Shown: positions 15,101 to 24,215, numbered from the stretch's first letter. The stretch: 64,000 bases of DNA from JANQFV01 sp964468185 (GCA_964468185.1 CAYXTR010000025.1:1-64000); one strand, 5' to 3'. Notes: generated from the letters alone by a model not told the origin. Translations and numbers: made by a program.

Positions 15101-17363
15101 TGCCAGCCAGATCGGCAGCGGTCTTTCCGGCGTGCTGTATGTGCTGGACGAGCCCACCATCGGCCTGCATCCACGCGACACGCAGCGGCTCGTGCGCGCC
15201 CTGACGCGTCTCCGCGACCTCGGCAACACCCTCATGGTCGTCGAGCACGATCGCGACGTGATACGCAGCGCCGATGGCCTCCTCGACTTCGGCCCCCGCG
15301 CCGGCGTCAACGGCGGACACATCGTCGCCAAAGGCGCGCCCGACGACGTAGCCACCCACGTCCCGGTCGGCCGTCGACCAACAACAGCATCGCGCGCGCA
15401 AAATACGCCGGCGAATGCTGAGACCGAATCCCTCACCCGCAGCTATCTTACCGGAAAACTCGCTATTGCTATTCCCGCCAATCGGCGGCCGGTCAGCGCG
15501 ATCGATGCCAGTCGGGCGCAGCAGGACACCGGCACGGGTGACCGCAAGACGTCCAGAGGCACACGCAGCAAAGCCGGACGTAAAGGAAAGAAAGACAAGA
15601 CGCGCTTCGCCGCGCGCCCCAAGCCACTGCTCGACGCGCCCAACCGCCAATGGCTGCTCGTCCGCGGTGCTCGGCAACATAATCTCAAGAACATCGATGT
15701 TCCCATCCCGCTGGGTCGGCTGGTCGCTGTCACCGGCGTGTCCGGGTCGGGCAAGAGCTCGCTCGTTAATGACATTCTCTGGCCGACGCTGGCTGTGGCG
15801 CTGCACAAGGCGAGCCTCAGCGTTGGCAGCCATGATGATGTGGTGATCCTCGACATGCCGCCCGGCCGAAAGACGTTCGACTGTGCCGGTCTGCACAACA
15901 GCAGCGCCATCGACAAGGCCATCAACGTCGATCAATCGCCGATCGGCACGACACCATCGAGCAACCCCGCCACGTACACCGGGACGTTTGATTGGATTCG
16001 CGAGTTGTTCACCCGTCTGCCGGCCTCGAAAATGCGCGGCTATAACGCCAATCGCTTCAGTTTCAATCGGCCCGGTGGCCGTTGTGAGGCGTGCCAGGGG
16101 TACGGACAGCGCTGCATCGAAATGCACTTCATGCCCGATGTGTGGGTTGAGTGCGAAACCTGCGGCGGCAAGCGGTACAACCCTGAAACGCTCGAAGTGA
16201 AGTTCAAGGACCACTCCATCGCCGACGTGCTCGATATGCGGGTCAGCGAAGCGCTCAAGCTGTTCGAGAATGTCCCGAAGGTCCGCCGCATGCTCCAGAC
16301 ACTAGTCGATGTCGGACTGGACTACGTGCAGCTCGGGCAGCCCGCGCCCACGCTCTCCGGCGGCGAGGCCCAGCGCGTGAAGCTCGCCGCAGAGCTGGGC
16401 AAGCCCGACACCGGCCGTACGTTCTATATCCTGGACGAGCCCACGACGGGTCTGCATTTCGACGACATCGGCAAGCTGCTGAATGTCATGCATCGCCTGG
16501 CGGATCTCGGCAACACGGTGCTCGTCGTCGAGCACAACCTCGACGTGCTGAAGTGTGCCGATTGGGTCATCGACCTTGGGCCTGAGGCCGGCGCCGCCGG
16601 CGGCCACATCGTCGCCATGGGTACGCCGGACGGGCTGGTGCGCTGCGCGACGGAAGCTGCCGGTCGCGCTCGCTCCAAGACGGGACGCACGGTGGAAGAC
16701 GATTGTGTCTTTTTCGGCGGGTTGACCGCGCACACCGCACACGCCCTCGCGCCCGTCCTCACCAGCGACCCCCGCGCGCAGCGCGCGCATTACGACCCAT
16801 CCGCACACGCGGAGCGTGAACTCACCGCCGACCAGAACGCGTACGGCGACGTCGGCAAGGACATCCGCATGCCCTGGCAGGAGGACGGCCGGAAGTGGCA
16901 CATGGAGATGCGAGCCAGCCGTGGTGAGTCACCGGTTCGCTGGGAGTCCGCCGCGCTCGAGTACGTTCTCGACGAGGTGCACAAGGCTGGCAAGGGTGCC
17001 TTTGCAGAGACGAACTGGAACAGTCGGGCAAGTGTCGAGGTGACGGCGCCGGGCGCTTCGAAGTGGTTCCTGCATGCCCTGACGGGCGGCGAGTGGTTGC
17101 TGGAGCTTTATTTCCGCGTCCCGCCGGGCACGTTCAAGTGGCTCGCATTGGACGAGCAACTCGGACTGCCGACGCTCGACGAACGCGATGACCTGCAAAC
17201 CTATGGTGACTGGTCGCGGGTGGATGTGCGCGCGCGGCGGGACGGGCTCGATGCGGTCGTGGTGTACCCCCATGACAGGCAGGAGATTGACACGCCAGCG
17301 TTTCGTCGCTTCATCCGCGACGCCGTCAAGGCCTACCTGCGCTGGTACCGCGACAATCACTGA
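12174..17363 (+). CDS. uvrA: Giant UvrA-family protein with three half-modules (C-N-C) and an extra C-terminal domain
   Basis: 1729 residues from the ATG at 12174; the TTG at 12168 is also possible, and no clear ribosome binding site exists. Normal UvrA is about 940 residues, N-half plus C-half. Here module 1 (residues about 40-370) is C-type: GVSGSGKSS near 62, the zinc finger CEAC...CPVC near 166-192, LSGGEAQR near 256. Module 2 (about 404-1060) is N-type with the UvrB-binding region (CPRC near 520), insertion-domain cysteines (CTAC, CETC, CVTC) and LSGGESQR near 966. Module 3 (about 1160-1510) is C-type again. Residues about 1560-1729 form an unrecognised domain. UvrA binds damaged DNA in nucleotide excision repair. 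Duplicated UvrA proteins are known in chlamydiae. All three ABC sites look intact. Confidence 0.9.
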   Translation: MAKAKRARHASRATVQNDTQRTQGVTHSRGDVDWLHVHGAAQNNLRHVDVAFPLARLTCVTGVSGSGKSSLVNDILYKALARDLNGATTIEPGQHAGIDGLEHLDKVIAIDQTPIGRTPRSNPATYIKVFDEIRRLFTKLPDAKLRGYKPGRFSFNVPASRGGGRCEACEGNGANRIEMDFLSDVWVTCPVCGGHRFGQQTLQIQYKGKSVAAVLEMDVQEALEHFENVPRIRHMLQTLHDVGLDYIKLGQPSPTLSGGEAQRIKLARELVRKATGRTLYVLDEPTTGLHFADIRRLLEVLHALVDAGNTVVVIEHNLDVVKTADWLIDLGPEGGEFGGKVVAVGSPEDVAGNATSATGRALHEVLFGSKPESGVVEGTESPAWRAQEDDAEVVVAGPASADAITVTGARQHNLKDLTVTIPRDQITVCTGVSGSGKTSFAIDTVFTEGYRRYVESLSAYARQFLGQMAKPRVDHVEGLSPAICIEQRAAGKSPRSTVGTVTEIYDYMRVLWARLGRAYCPRCQVPIGTQTADEIVNRVMGEGEGTPIIVLAPVSLGDGETYTAMFNRLKASGYARVRIDGAVTPTSQATTLDARRKHRVEVVVDRTVVRGKSRGRIAESVEHALALGNGVMTLLTEEVERLHEDDSIPTGEAGPRSGGAGPHSGGAGPRSGGAGVSPADSGAEANLRVGGTEPSEPGSEKPLYRVEKTPAREIMFSQRMVCTACGTSYEELGPNNFSFNSQLGWCETCEGLGVQRGAPAGAIIADASRTLFDGAIAGWQRIARQSPFGRMLLALCHHLGVDPGTPLRDWTAAQTRVLMFGTGTAWIDGGDAFEDVRFRWRGFFPAIDHATRNSWSFRHKLRNVVTDIPCVTCQGGRLRPEPAAVRLLGSNEAETPAEDGVLAGRTIVEVCEFPLNECADYFASLQLDPRQRQIAGDLLKEIRDRLQFLIDVGLHYLTLHRAAPTLSGGESQRIRLASQIGSGLSGVLYVLDEPTIGLHPRDTQRLVRALTRLRDLGNTLMVVEHDRDVIRSADGLLDFGPRAGVNGGHIVAKGAPDDVATHVPVGRRPTTASRAQNTPANAETESLTRSYLTGKLAIAIPANRRPVSAIDASRAQQDTGTGDRKTSRGTRSKAGRKGKKDKTRFAARPKPLLDAPNRQWLLVRGARQHNLKNIDVPIPLGRLVAVTGVSGSGKSSLVNDILWPTLAVALHKASLSVGSHDDVVILDMPPGRKTFDCAGLHNSSAIDKAINVDQSPIGTTPSSNPATYTGTFDWIRELFTRLPASKMRGYNANRFSFNRPGGRCEACQGYGQRCIEMHFMPDVWVECETCGGKRYNPETLEVKFKDHSIADVLDMRVSEALKLFENVPKVRRMLQTLVDVGLDYVQLGQPAPTLSGGEAQRVKLAAELGKPDTGRTFYILDEPTTGLHFDDIGKLLNVMHRLADLGNTVLVVEHNLDVLKCADWVIDLGPEAGAAGGHIVAMGTPDGLVRCATEAAGRARSKTGRTVEDDCVFFGGLTAHTAHALAPVLTSDPRAQRAHYDPSAHAERELTADQNAYGDVGKDIRMPWQEDGRKWHMEMRASRGESPVRWESAALEYVLDEVHKAGKGAFAETNWNSRASVEVTAPGASKWFLHALTGGEWLLELYFRVPPGTFKWLALDEQLGLPTLDERDDLQTYGDWSRVDVRARRDGLDAVVVYPHDRQEIDTPAFRRFIRDAVKAYLRWYRDNH
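14130..14192 (+). repeat. Three tandem 21-bp repeats inside uvrA
   Basis: Three copies (14130-14150, 14151-14171, 14172-14192) differing by a single base encode AGPRSGG-type heptapeptides in frame. They lie between the UvrB-binding region and the insertion-domain zinc cysteines of module 2. The following bases extend the theme (GGAGVSPA). This is probably a flexible linker grown by slippage. Confidence 0.85.
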
Positions 17364-17437
17364 ATCCGACATCGGGCCCCGCACGCCGTGGAGTGGGGCT
17401 TGATGCGACGGGGCGAGCATTCGCCAGCGCAAAGAGG

Positions 17438-17469
17438 TGGCACGGGCCGCAGAACGCGCGCCCGTGCCA
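17438..17469. terminator. Hairpin between convergent genes
   Basis: A perfect 10-bp stem (17438-17447 with 17460-17469) with a 12-nt loop lies between the stops of the large uvrA and the M16 peptidase gene. There is no T-tract on either side, so its use as a terminator is uncertain. Confidence 0.4.
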
Positions 17470-17495
17470 TCCTCGCCCGTGAAACAGTCGTTGCG

Positions 17496-20375
17496 CTAGC
17501 GCATCGCGCCAGCCGGCGACTCAGCCGCGGCTTCACTCTCTTCAGCCGGTTCCGGCGCGGCGACCTTGGCAGATGCGGAGACGACGAACTGCCGTGCTGG
17601 CGTGCGGTACTTGGCAAACGTGGCCCGCACGTCGTCAGCCGTCAGTGCCTCGTAGGCCGCCGCGATGTCCCGCAATTCATCAAACGTCCGCCCGCGGAGA
17701 TCGAACGTCTGAAGCTGGCCAAACCAGAAGCTCGGCTCCTTGATGGTCGTGTCCAGATCGTTGAGGATCTGCTTCTTCGCGTTGGCGAGTTCCTCGTCGG
17801 TCGGGCCGTTCTCGGCAAAATCAGCCAGGATCTTGTTCATTTCGTCGATGACCTGCGCGACCTTGTCCGGTGCGCACGGTGCGTAGCCGACGAAGGGGCC
17901 GGCATCTTCGTACGCCTGTGACGGGACGGCTTGGGCGCCCGCGACATAGGCCAGCCCCAGCTCTTCCCGCACGCGTTTGACCAGCTTGCTGTCCAGCACG
18001 CGCGCCGCGACTTGCAGTGCCCGGCGATCGTGTACGTTATTGCCCTCGCACGACAGGAACCCGACCAGCGCCAGCGCTTGCGGTGTGATCGTTTCGATCT
18101 CCTCATGACGCTTGTACGGGCCCGGCTGACGGTCGAGCTTGCGTAGCGGATCGAGATGATCGGCGTGGCGGGGACGTTCCGACAGCGAACCGATGTACTT
18201 TTCCACCAGCGGCAGCGCGTCCTCGAACGTGATCTCACCGACCACGGCAACCTCGATCGGTGCCTCGCGCGTCAGGCGCTTGAACCAAGCCTGCGACCGC
18301 TCAACCGATTGCTGCGCGAGCAGCTCCGGCGACATGAGCAGGACGGCCCGCGGGTCGTCCGCCATCAACACGCTTACCAGGGCTTTCTGACCAACGAACA
18401 TCGGGTTCTTGCTGGCCATCTCATAGCGCTGGGCGGTCGTACTCTTGAAGTTCTCAAACTTGCTCTCTTCCAGCTTGCCGTCGGTCAGCAAAGCGTGCGC
18501 GAGCTTCAGGCCTGTTTCCAGGTCCTCGGGCGAGCCCTGCAGCGTGACCGCAAATACGTCATCGCTGGCGCCGCCTGAGAGGCTGATATTCACACCCGTC
18601 ATGATGTCTTCGACGTCGCTCGAAGTGAGGCGGTGCGTGGCCGGTTGCTCGAAGATCAGCGAAGCGATCGTGGTAACGCCGACGTTCTCCTTGGTTTCCT
18701 CGATTTGTCCGCCTGCCATCACGATGCCAAGCATGACGGTGTCTTTCTTGTAATCCATGAAGCGGTGGTGTATGCGCACGCCGTTGGACAGCCAGCCGCT
18801 GGTGATGCCGAGGTCTTCAATCTCCTGCGACGCGACCAGCTCACCGGGCGTCGGCTCCGCAGCGAGCAGCTCCGTTTCCCGCTCTTCCTCGACGATCGGC
18901 TCGGTCTTGCGGGCTTGGGCGGCGCGCGCGGCTGCCAGCACGGTGTCTGTCTCTGGTGCTGTCACCTCTTCCTTCTCAGGCAGTGTCACGACGTATGCAC
19001 TGGAGGCATCCGCAAAGTTGTCCGCGAAGGCCCGGTTCACCTCGGCCAGCTTGATCGTCGGCAGCAGCTTCTCGAGCAGATCCAGCTTCTGCTGCGCGGA
19101 CATCAGCGGTTCTTCGTCATTCACCAAAAAGTTCATCTCGGCCACCATGCCACGCGCGTTGCGCGTATCTTCCGTCTTGACGGCCCGCTCGGCTTCCGCG
19201 GTCAGTTCCTTCTTGGCCAGCTCGAACTCCCGCTCGGTAAAGCCGTGCTCCGCGGCCCGGTTCACCTCCGTAATCAGCTCTTCCAGCATCTGCTCCCAGT
19301 CTTCCGGCTCACCCGTGGCACTGGCCTGTACGAGCACGGCGTCACCCATGAAATCGGCCGCGTACGCATTCGCCGACTTGTACGTGGCGTCACCCTTCTT
19401 GATCCGCTCCGAGAAGCGCCGGCCGATGATCCAGCTTCCGACGCGCTCGACCATTTCCGTGCGGTACTGGTCGACGGTCGTGGTGGGGGGGCGGCCCGGC
19501 TTGATGCTGACGAACTCGACGTCGCCAGTGCTCCACTCCGGATCGGTGAACACAAACGCGCGCTCCTGGCCAAACGGCGTGAGTTCCGGATCCTGCGACT
19601 CTCGGTCCGGCACCGGTGCCTTGTATTCGCCGAACCACTTCTCCAGCAACGGGATGTACGGCTCGGGCTCCGCGTCGGCGACGACCATGACCGTGACCCG
19701 GTCCGGGCGATACCACGTCCGGTAGTAATCCAGGAAGTCCTCCTGCTGCATGTTCTTGATGCGCTCTTCGGTACCGATCGGCAGACGCTTGGCCAGTCGC
19801 GTACCGTCGAAGACCTGTTCGATGAACTGATCGCGAATGCGCTGCTGCGGGCCGCGACCCAGGTTCAGCTCCTGGAGGATCACACCGCGCTCCTTCTCGA
19901 TCTCATCCGGCAGCATGAGCATGCGGAACGTGTAGTCGCTCAGCACCTTCAGGCCCGTGTCAAAACGCGTCTGCGTCGTGTCGGGCAGATACAGCTTGTA
20001 GGCCGTGTGATCAAAGCCTGTGTGCGCATTGACGTCCGGTCCGAACGACATGCCGATGCTCTCGAAGTAGGGAATCAACTCGCCGGGCGCGAAGTGCTCG
20101 GTGCCGTTGAACCCCATGTGCTCGATGAAATGCGCGATACCCCGCTGCTGCTCGGTCTCGTTGAGCGAGCCCGTATCCACGTGGACCCAGATGGCCATGC
20201 GGTCCGGCGGGTTGTCATGCTGCCGCCACATCCACTTCACGCCGTTCTCGAGCGTACCGGTCTTGATACGCGCGTCAGTCGGCAGCTTGTCCGCCGCGAC
20301 CGCTGCGTGGGCCAGCAGCGTCAGCACCAGAAGAGTAATCCCGGTTCTCCATACAACATGCATCATTCGGTTCAT
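17496..20375 (-). CDS. Exported M16 family zinc metallopeptidase
   Basis: 959 residues, with a signal peptide (LLVLTLLAHAAVAA) that places it outside the cytoplasm. The inverted zinc motif HxxEH is His82-Glu85-His86 in AHFIEHMGF, and the distal metal glutamate is in the ERGVILQELNLG helix. It has the two-lobed M16 build: a catalytic half (about 30-480) and an inactive half (about 520-930) that starts with LSNGVRIHHRFMDYK and lacks HxxEH. The length and order match PqqL/insulinase-like single-chain peptidases, which degrade short unfolded peptides. The C-terminus is Ala/Glu-rich. Converges with the large uvrA and is divergent from the GH35-like gene. Confidence 0.9.
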   Translation of the reverse strand: MNRMMHVVWRTGITLLVLTLLAHAAVAADKLPTDARIKTGTLENGVKWMWRQHDNPPDRMAIWVHVDTGSLNETEQQRGIAHFIEHMGFNGTEHFAPGELIPYFESIGMSFGPDVNAHTGFDHTAYKLYLPDTTQTRFDTGLKVLSDYTFRMLMLPDEIEKERGVILQELNLGRGPQQRIRDQFIEQVFDGTRLAKRLPIGTEERIKNMQQEDFLDYYRTWYRPDRVTVMVVADAEPEPYIPLLEKWFGEYKAPVPDRESQDPELTPFGQERAFVFTDPEWSTGDVEFVSIKPGRPPTTTVDQYRTEMVERVGSWIIGRRFSERIKKGDATYKSANAYAADFMGDAVLVQASATGEPEDWEQMLEELITEVNRAAEHGFTEREFELAKKELTAEAERAVKTEDTRNARGMVAEMNFLVNDEEPLMSAQQKLDLLEKLLPTIKLAEVNRAFADNFADASSAYVVTLPEKEEVTAPETDTVLAAARAAQARKTEPIVEEERETELLAAEPTPGELVASQEIEDLGITSGWLSNGVRIHHRFMDYKKDTVMLGIVMAGGQIEETKENVGVTTIASLIFEQPATHRLTSSDVEDIMTGVNISLSGGASDDVFAVTLQGSPEDLETGLKLAHALLTDGKLEESKFENFKSTTAQRYEMASKNPMFVGQKALVSVLMADDPRAVLLMSPELLAQQSVERSQAWFKRLTREAPIEVAVVGEITFEDALPLVEKYIGSLSERPRHADHLDPLRKLDRQPGPYKRHEEIETITPQALALVGFLSCEGNNVHDRRALQVAARVLDSKLVKRVREELGLAYVAGAQAVPSQAYEDAGPFVGYAPCAPDKVAQVIDEMNKILADFAENGPTDEELANAKKQILNDLDTTIKEPSFWFGQLQTFDLRGRTFDELRDIAAAYEALTADDVRATFAKYRTPARQFVVSASAKVAAPEPAEESEAAAESPAGAMR

Positions 20376-20556
20376 GCCTCAGTGTCCTTGCTAGAAACAG
20401 TGTCTCACGGGGTCCCATTGCGAAGAGGCGAGTATATCGCCCGGTTGCCCAACCCTCCGGCGCGGTCGACAATTTGTTACAACTAGCCCGCCCAGCCGGG
20501 ACGTCGACCGACGGTCGCGTACAATGCGACCCCCGGCCAGGCGACAGGAGGCGATC

Positions 20557-22608
20557 ATGGCGACCGTACGCATCGAGCAGCGTGCCCTTTGGGTGGATGA
20601 TATCCGCGTCCCCCTCATCTCGGGCGAGGTGCACTATTGGCGCCTCAGTCCCGCCCGCTGGGACGCCGTCCTCGCCAGTGCCCGCTCCCTCGGCCTGCAC
20701 ATGATCGCGACGTACGTCCCCTGGCACTTCCACGAGCTCGCACCCGGTCGTTTCGATTTCGCGGGACATACAGATCCGCAACGCAATCTCGTCGGCTTTC
20801 TCGACAAGCTCACCGAAGCTGATTTCTGGGTGATCATTCGCCCAGGCCCATACATTTACGCCGAGTGGACCAACGCCGGCGTGCCCGACCGCATCGTCAA
20901 CCTGCCGCGCCTGAGCGACGCCTACCGTCAGGAGGCCGAGGTGTGGCTCCACGCTGTGGTCGACGTGCTGCGTCCACACCTGGCGACCCGCGGCGGTCGG
21001 GTGGTCCTCGTCCAGCCCGATAATGAAATGGACCTGTTCTCACACTGGTTCGAGGATGCCGCCGGCCTCAGTGGCACGCGGCCCGGCTTCTTCCAGCAGT
21101 TCGCCGGGGAGACCTATGGGGACGTCGCCGCGCTGAACGCCGCCTGGGGCACAGACTTCACGGACTTCACAGCCGCTCACCCGCACGCTGAACGCCTGAA
21201 CCAGCACGAGCCCGGCATGTTGATCCGGCAGAAGGACTATTGGCGTTTTCAGCACTGGGCTACGGCCGAGGGCATCCGCTGGCATGCCGACCAGTTGCGC
21301 GCGTTGGGGATCGACGTGCCGCTGGTCGCGAACTACTACCCGGGCGGTGACGTGCAGAACTGGCGGGACGTCGCCCGGCATGTTGATTGTGTCGGCATCG
21401 ATTGGTATCCACGCAACGAATTCGCCGGCGACCCGCATGCCCAACGCGTGTTCCTTGACACCTGCCGCTATCAACGCCTCGTCTCGCCGCTGCCGCACAT
21501 TGCCGAGTTCGAAGCCGGCGTGTGGCACGGTTTTCACGATTACGTCGGTGCCCTGTCGCCGAACCACTATCGCCTGACGACCTGTTCGGCGCTGCTGGCG
21601 GGCATCGCCGGCTTCAACTGGTACATGCTGGCCAATCGCGACAACTGGTACTACAGCCCGATTAACGAACGCGGCGACCTGCGGCCTGAACTTGCCGGCG
21701 TATTCCGTGACATCCACCGCATCGTTGACGCAATCGACCCCACGACGCTTGCCAAGCAGACGGATGTGTCCGTCCTGCTGGACCCGTTGCACATTGCGAC
21801 CGAGCGTGCCCTGCGTGACAACCCGGTCCTCGATGCATTACACGCCGCCGACATCGACTTCGAGTTCTACGACCCGCAATTCGACGCGATCCGCAAGCCC
21901 GTGACGATCTACTCCGGAGTCGACTGGCTGGCGCCCGCCTCGCAGCGCCGTCTGTTGGAGTATGTCGAAGCGGGGGGGCAGCTCGTCCTGCTCCAGAACT
22001 GGCCACAGCGCGACGATCTCTTCCAACCCTGCAATCTCCTCGGCATCGCACCGCCCGACCGCATCCTCTCGCGGCTCGGCAAACGGGTCGAGGTTGAGCT
22101 TGGCGGGCAGCGGGCTGAGGTCGAAGGTCCGGTGTGGGAATGGGACAATCCGCCGGGGGAGCCCATCACTGGGGTGCAGGTCGCCGGCCGGCAGCAGGCG
22201 GTCGAGAATGCGGATCGCTGGATGACCGCCTATATCGGAAGACGCTGGACCTGCGGCTATCGGCAGTCGCTGGGCAAGGGCACGCTGGTGATGCTCGGTC
22301 TGCAACCAAACGCCGACCTCCTGCGGGCCGTGCTGCACTGGCTCGGCGCCCGCCTGTTCGCTCAGGCGGAACATGCCGCGGTACGGACTGCTATTGCCAC
22401 CCGCGATGACCATGCTTACTTGTTTGGCACGAATCTGGCGGATGGTGACGTGCAGACGCGGGTGACGCTCGACGGACTTGCGCTGACGGACCGCACGCGC
22501 TGCAAAGACCTCCAGACCGGGCGCCCCGCCGACCGGCTTGTGGACGGATTCCTGATCGACTTGCCGCGGCGCAGCGGTGGCATTTGGCATATCGGACCGC
22601 GGGAGTAG
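20557..22608 (+). CDS. GH35-like beta-galactosidase family protein
   Basis: 683 residues from the ATG at 20557, preceded by AGGAGG. The TIM-barrel N-terminus is clear: ISGEVHYWRLSPARW, MIATYVPWHFHEL, GRFDFAGHTD, VIIRPGPYIYAEW. The acid/base glutamate is expected in LVQPDNEMD (QVENE in well-studied members) and the nucleophile in AEFEAGVWHG. No signal peptide is present, so a cytoplasmic enzyme is likely. The C-terminal part (about 430-683) is beta-rich. GH35 enzymes remove terminal beta-galactose; the altered acid/base context leaves room for a different sugar. No transporter or regulator lies beside it. Confidence 0.8.
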   Translation: MATVRIEQRALWVDDIRVPLISGEVHYWRLSPARWDAVLASARSLGLHMIATYVPWHFHELAPGRFDFAGHTDPQRNLVGFLDKLTEADFWVIIRPGPYIYAEWTNAGVPDRIVNLPRLSDAYRQEAEVWLHAVVDVLRPHLATRGGRVVLVQPDNEMDLFSHWFEDAAGLSGTRPGFFQQFAGETYGDVAALNAAWGTDFTDFTAAHPHAERLNQHEPGMLIRQKDYWRFQHWATAEGIRWHADQLRALGIDVPLVANYYPGGDVQNWRDVARHVDCVGIDWYPRNEFAGDPHAQRVFLDTCRYQRLVSPLPHIAEFEAGVWHGFHDYVGALSPNHYRLTTCSALLAGIAGFNWYMLANRDNWYYSPINERGDLRPELAGVFRDIHRIVDAIDPTTLAKQTDVSVLLDPLHIATERALRDNPVLDALHAADIDFEFYDPQFDAIRKPVTIYSGVDWLAPASQRRLLEYVEAGGQLVLLQNWPQRDDLFQPCNLLGIAPPDRILSRLGKRVEVELGGQRAEVEGPVWEWDNPPGEPITGVQVAGRQQAVENADRWMTAYIGRRWTCGYRQSLGKGTLVMLGLQPNADLLRAVLHWLGARLFAQAEHAAVRTAIATRDDHAYLFGTNLADGDVQTRVTLDGLALTDRTRCKDLQTGRPADRLVDGFLIDLPRRSGGIWHIGPRE

Positions 22609-22662
22609 CCCAATCAGGTATGAGCCCGATTCCTGTCGCGTTGTCACGAGGTTGAAAGAAGA

Positions 22663-22686
22663 ACCCCGACAGAGTCCTGTCGGGGT
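22663..22686. terminator. Hairpin terminator between fliC and the GH35-like gene
   Basis: A perfect 10-bp stem (22663-22672 with 22677-22686) closes a 4-nt loop between convergent genes. On the minus strand it is followed by a T-rich stretch, so it most likely ends the flagellar transcript. Confidence 0.7.
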
Positions 22687-22802
22687 CCATGTGGGTCTCA
22701 GATGGAGGACCACAGATTCGTGCGGTGCGCCGTGTGGGCACCCGTTCGCCCCGGTCGATCCCCCAAAGTCCGTTGCAATGCCGAGCGGGTGCCCTAAGCC
22801 GA

Positions 22803-24215
22803 CTAGCCAATCAGCGCGAGCACCTGGTTCGGTGCCGAGTTCGCGATCTTCAGCACGTTCGTGGCCGACTGCACCAGGATCTGAGAGCGCGTCAGATTGG
22901 ACGTCTCACTTGCGAAGTCGGTATCGCGCAGCACGCTTTCGGCGGCTGCGACGTTCTCATACTGAATCTTCAGTGAGTTGAGCGACGTATCGAGCGTGTT
23001 CTTCTCGAATGAGCCGAGACGGCCGCGCAGGCTGGCTACCTGCGAGAGCGCTGTACGCACGATGCGCTGCGCGGCGAAGAAGTTCTTGTTGGAAAGCTGA
23101 TTGGTCTCGCCGGACGCCAGCGTATACAGGAGTTCCTGACCTTCGCCGAGCGCCGTGGTCGCCACCGAGTTGATGCCGAGTGTGGCCAGGGCATTCAAGT
23201 CCAGTTTGGGTGCGATCATGAATTGCGCACCGCCGCCGATGACGCCGAATTTCGTGGTCCCACTGCTGACGTCGCTGCCGAACGCGGCGGACAGGGTGAT
23301 ATCCGCATCCAGCGTGGTGGTGCGGGCGGTAACTTTCAGGCCTTCGCCATTGACGGTCATACCGTTGACGATTGCGGTGACGTCGGCGCCAGTATCGTAG
23401 CCGTTGCCGTCCAGGGTGAATGCCCCGCCGGGGGACAACTCGCGGATACGCACAAACTCGGAGGTGCCGTATTCCGTGCTCGTGAACACGACATTGCCGC
23501 CGCTGACCGCGGCTGAAATGCCAGTCATGTAGCGCGTGGCCACCACAGCGCTGGCGATGTTCGCGACGGTTGCCGAGGCGAACGTCAGACGCTCTGTACC
23601 GAGGTTGCCCTGCACCTCGATGGTTACCGGCGTGGCGCCGATGTCCCCGCCGGTATAGCTCACGACGGCGAGCGACGCCCCCCGCACAACGTCGATGGCC
23701 ACTTCCCGCTTGTTGCCCTCGGGGATGCGGACGGAGTTGAGGGCCAGGTGCGCAATATTGGCGGTTGAGACTCCGGAGGTCTGATATGAGAACTCGCCGC
23801 CGAGCAGCTTGCGGCCTTGTAGCTCGGTGGAGTTCGCGATGCGGTTGATCGAATCGAGGATGAGGTCGATCTCGAGCTGGTTGGCGTCACGCTCCTCATC
23901 GCTGATGCCGCTCTCGTTGGCGCTACGGTCAACCAGATCTTCGATATCATTGAGCAGCCGCGTGATTTCACTGAGGCCGGACTCGGCGACAGCCACCACG
24001 TTCTGGGCGCGTGCGATATTGCTCTGCGCGGCCTGAATCGCGCGCATTTCCGCCCGCATCGCCTCGGAGGCGATCAAACCAGCCGGGTCGTCTTTGCCAG
24101 TGTTGATCTTGTAGCCCGTGCTCAACCGTTGCAGGCTGAGATTCAGGCTGTCGTGCTGGTGACCCAGCACCCGTTGGGCAATAATCGACGAGATGTTGGT
24201 ATTGATGCGCGTCAT
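22803..24215 (-). CDS. fliC: Flagellin (second copy)
   Basis: 470 residues. The N-terminal D0/D1 region is typical: INTNISSIIAQRVL, LSLQRLSTGYKINTGKDDPA, GLIASEAMRAEMRAIQ. The C-terminal D1/D0 region is also typical: RGRLGSFEKNTLDTSLNSL, then AESVLRDTDFASETSNLTR and a final QILVQSATNVL stretch. The middle (about 170-350) is a variable surface domain containing a flagellin-IN-like unit. It forms the extracellular filament. It is the last gene of the flagellar cluster, 271 bases after the other flagellin, with TGGAGG upstream of its ATG. Confidence 0.95.
   Translation of the reverse strand: MTRINTNISSIIAQRVLGHQHDSLNLSLQRLSTGYKINTGKDDPAGLIASEAMRAEMRAIQAAQSNIARAQNVVAVAESGLSEITRLLNDIEDLVDRSANESGISDEERDANQLEIDLILDSINRIANSTELQGRKLLGGEFSYQTSGVSTANIAHLALNSVRIPEGNKREVAIDVVRGASLAVVSYTGGDIGATPVTIEVQGNLGTERLTFASATVANIASAVVATRYMTGISAAVSGGNVVFTSTEYGTSEFVRIRELSPGGAFTLDGNGYDTGADVTAIVNGMTVNGEGLKVTARTTTLDADITLSAAFGSDVSSGTTKFGVIGGGAQFMIAPKLDLNALATLGINSVATTALGEGQELLYTLASGETNQLSNKNFFAAQRIVRTALSQVASLRGRLGSFEKNTLDTSLNSLKIQYENVAAAESVLRDTDFASETSNLTRSQILVQSATNVLKIANSAPNQVLALIG

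Noticed and set aside
14556..16214. 552-codon leftward ORF
   Set aside because: Antisense of the large uvrA, which has clear family motifs on the other strand.
18633..20486. 617-codon rightward ORF
   Set aside because: It is the antisense shadow of the M16 peptidase gene, caused by high GC; its composition (Arg/Leu/His/Val) is not protein-like and it has no ribosome binding site.
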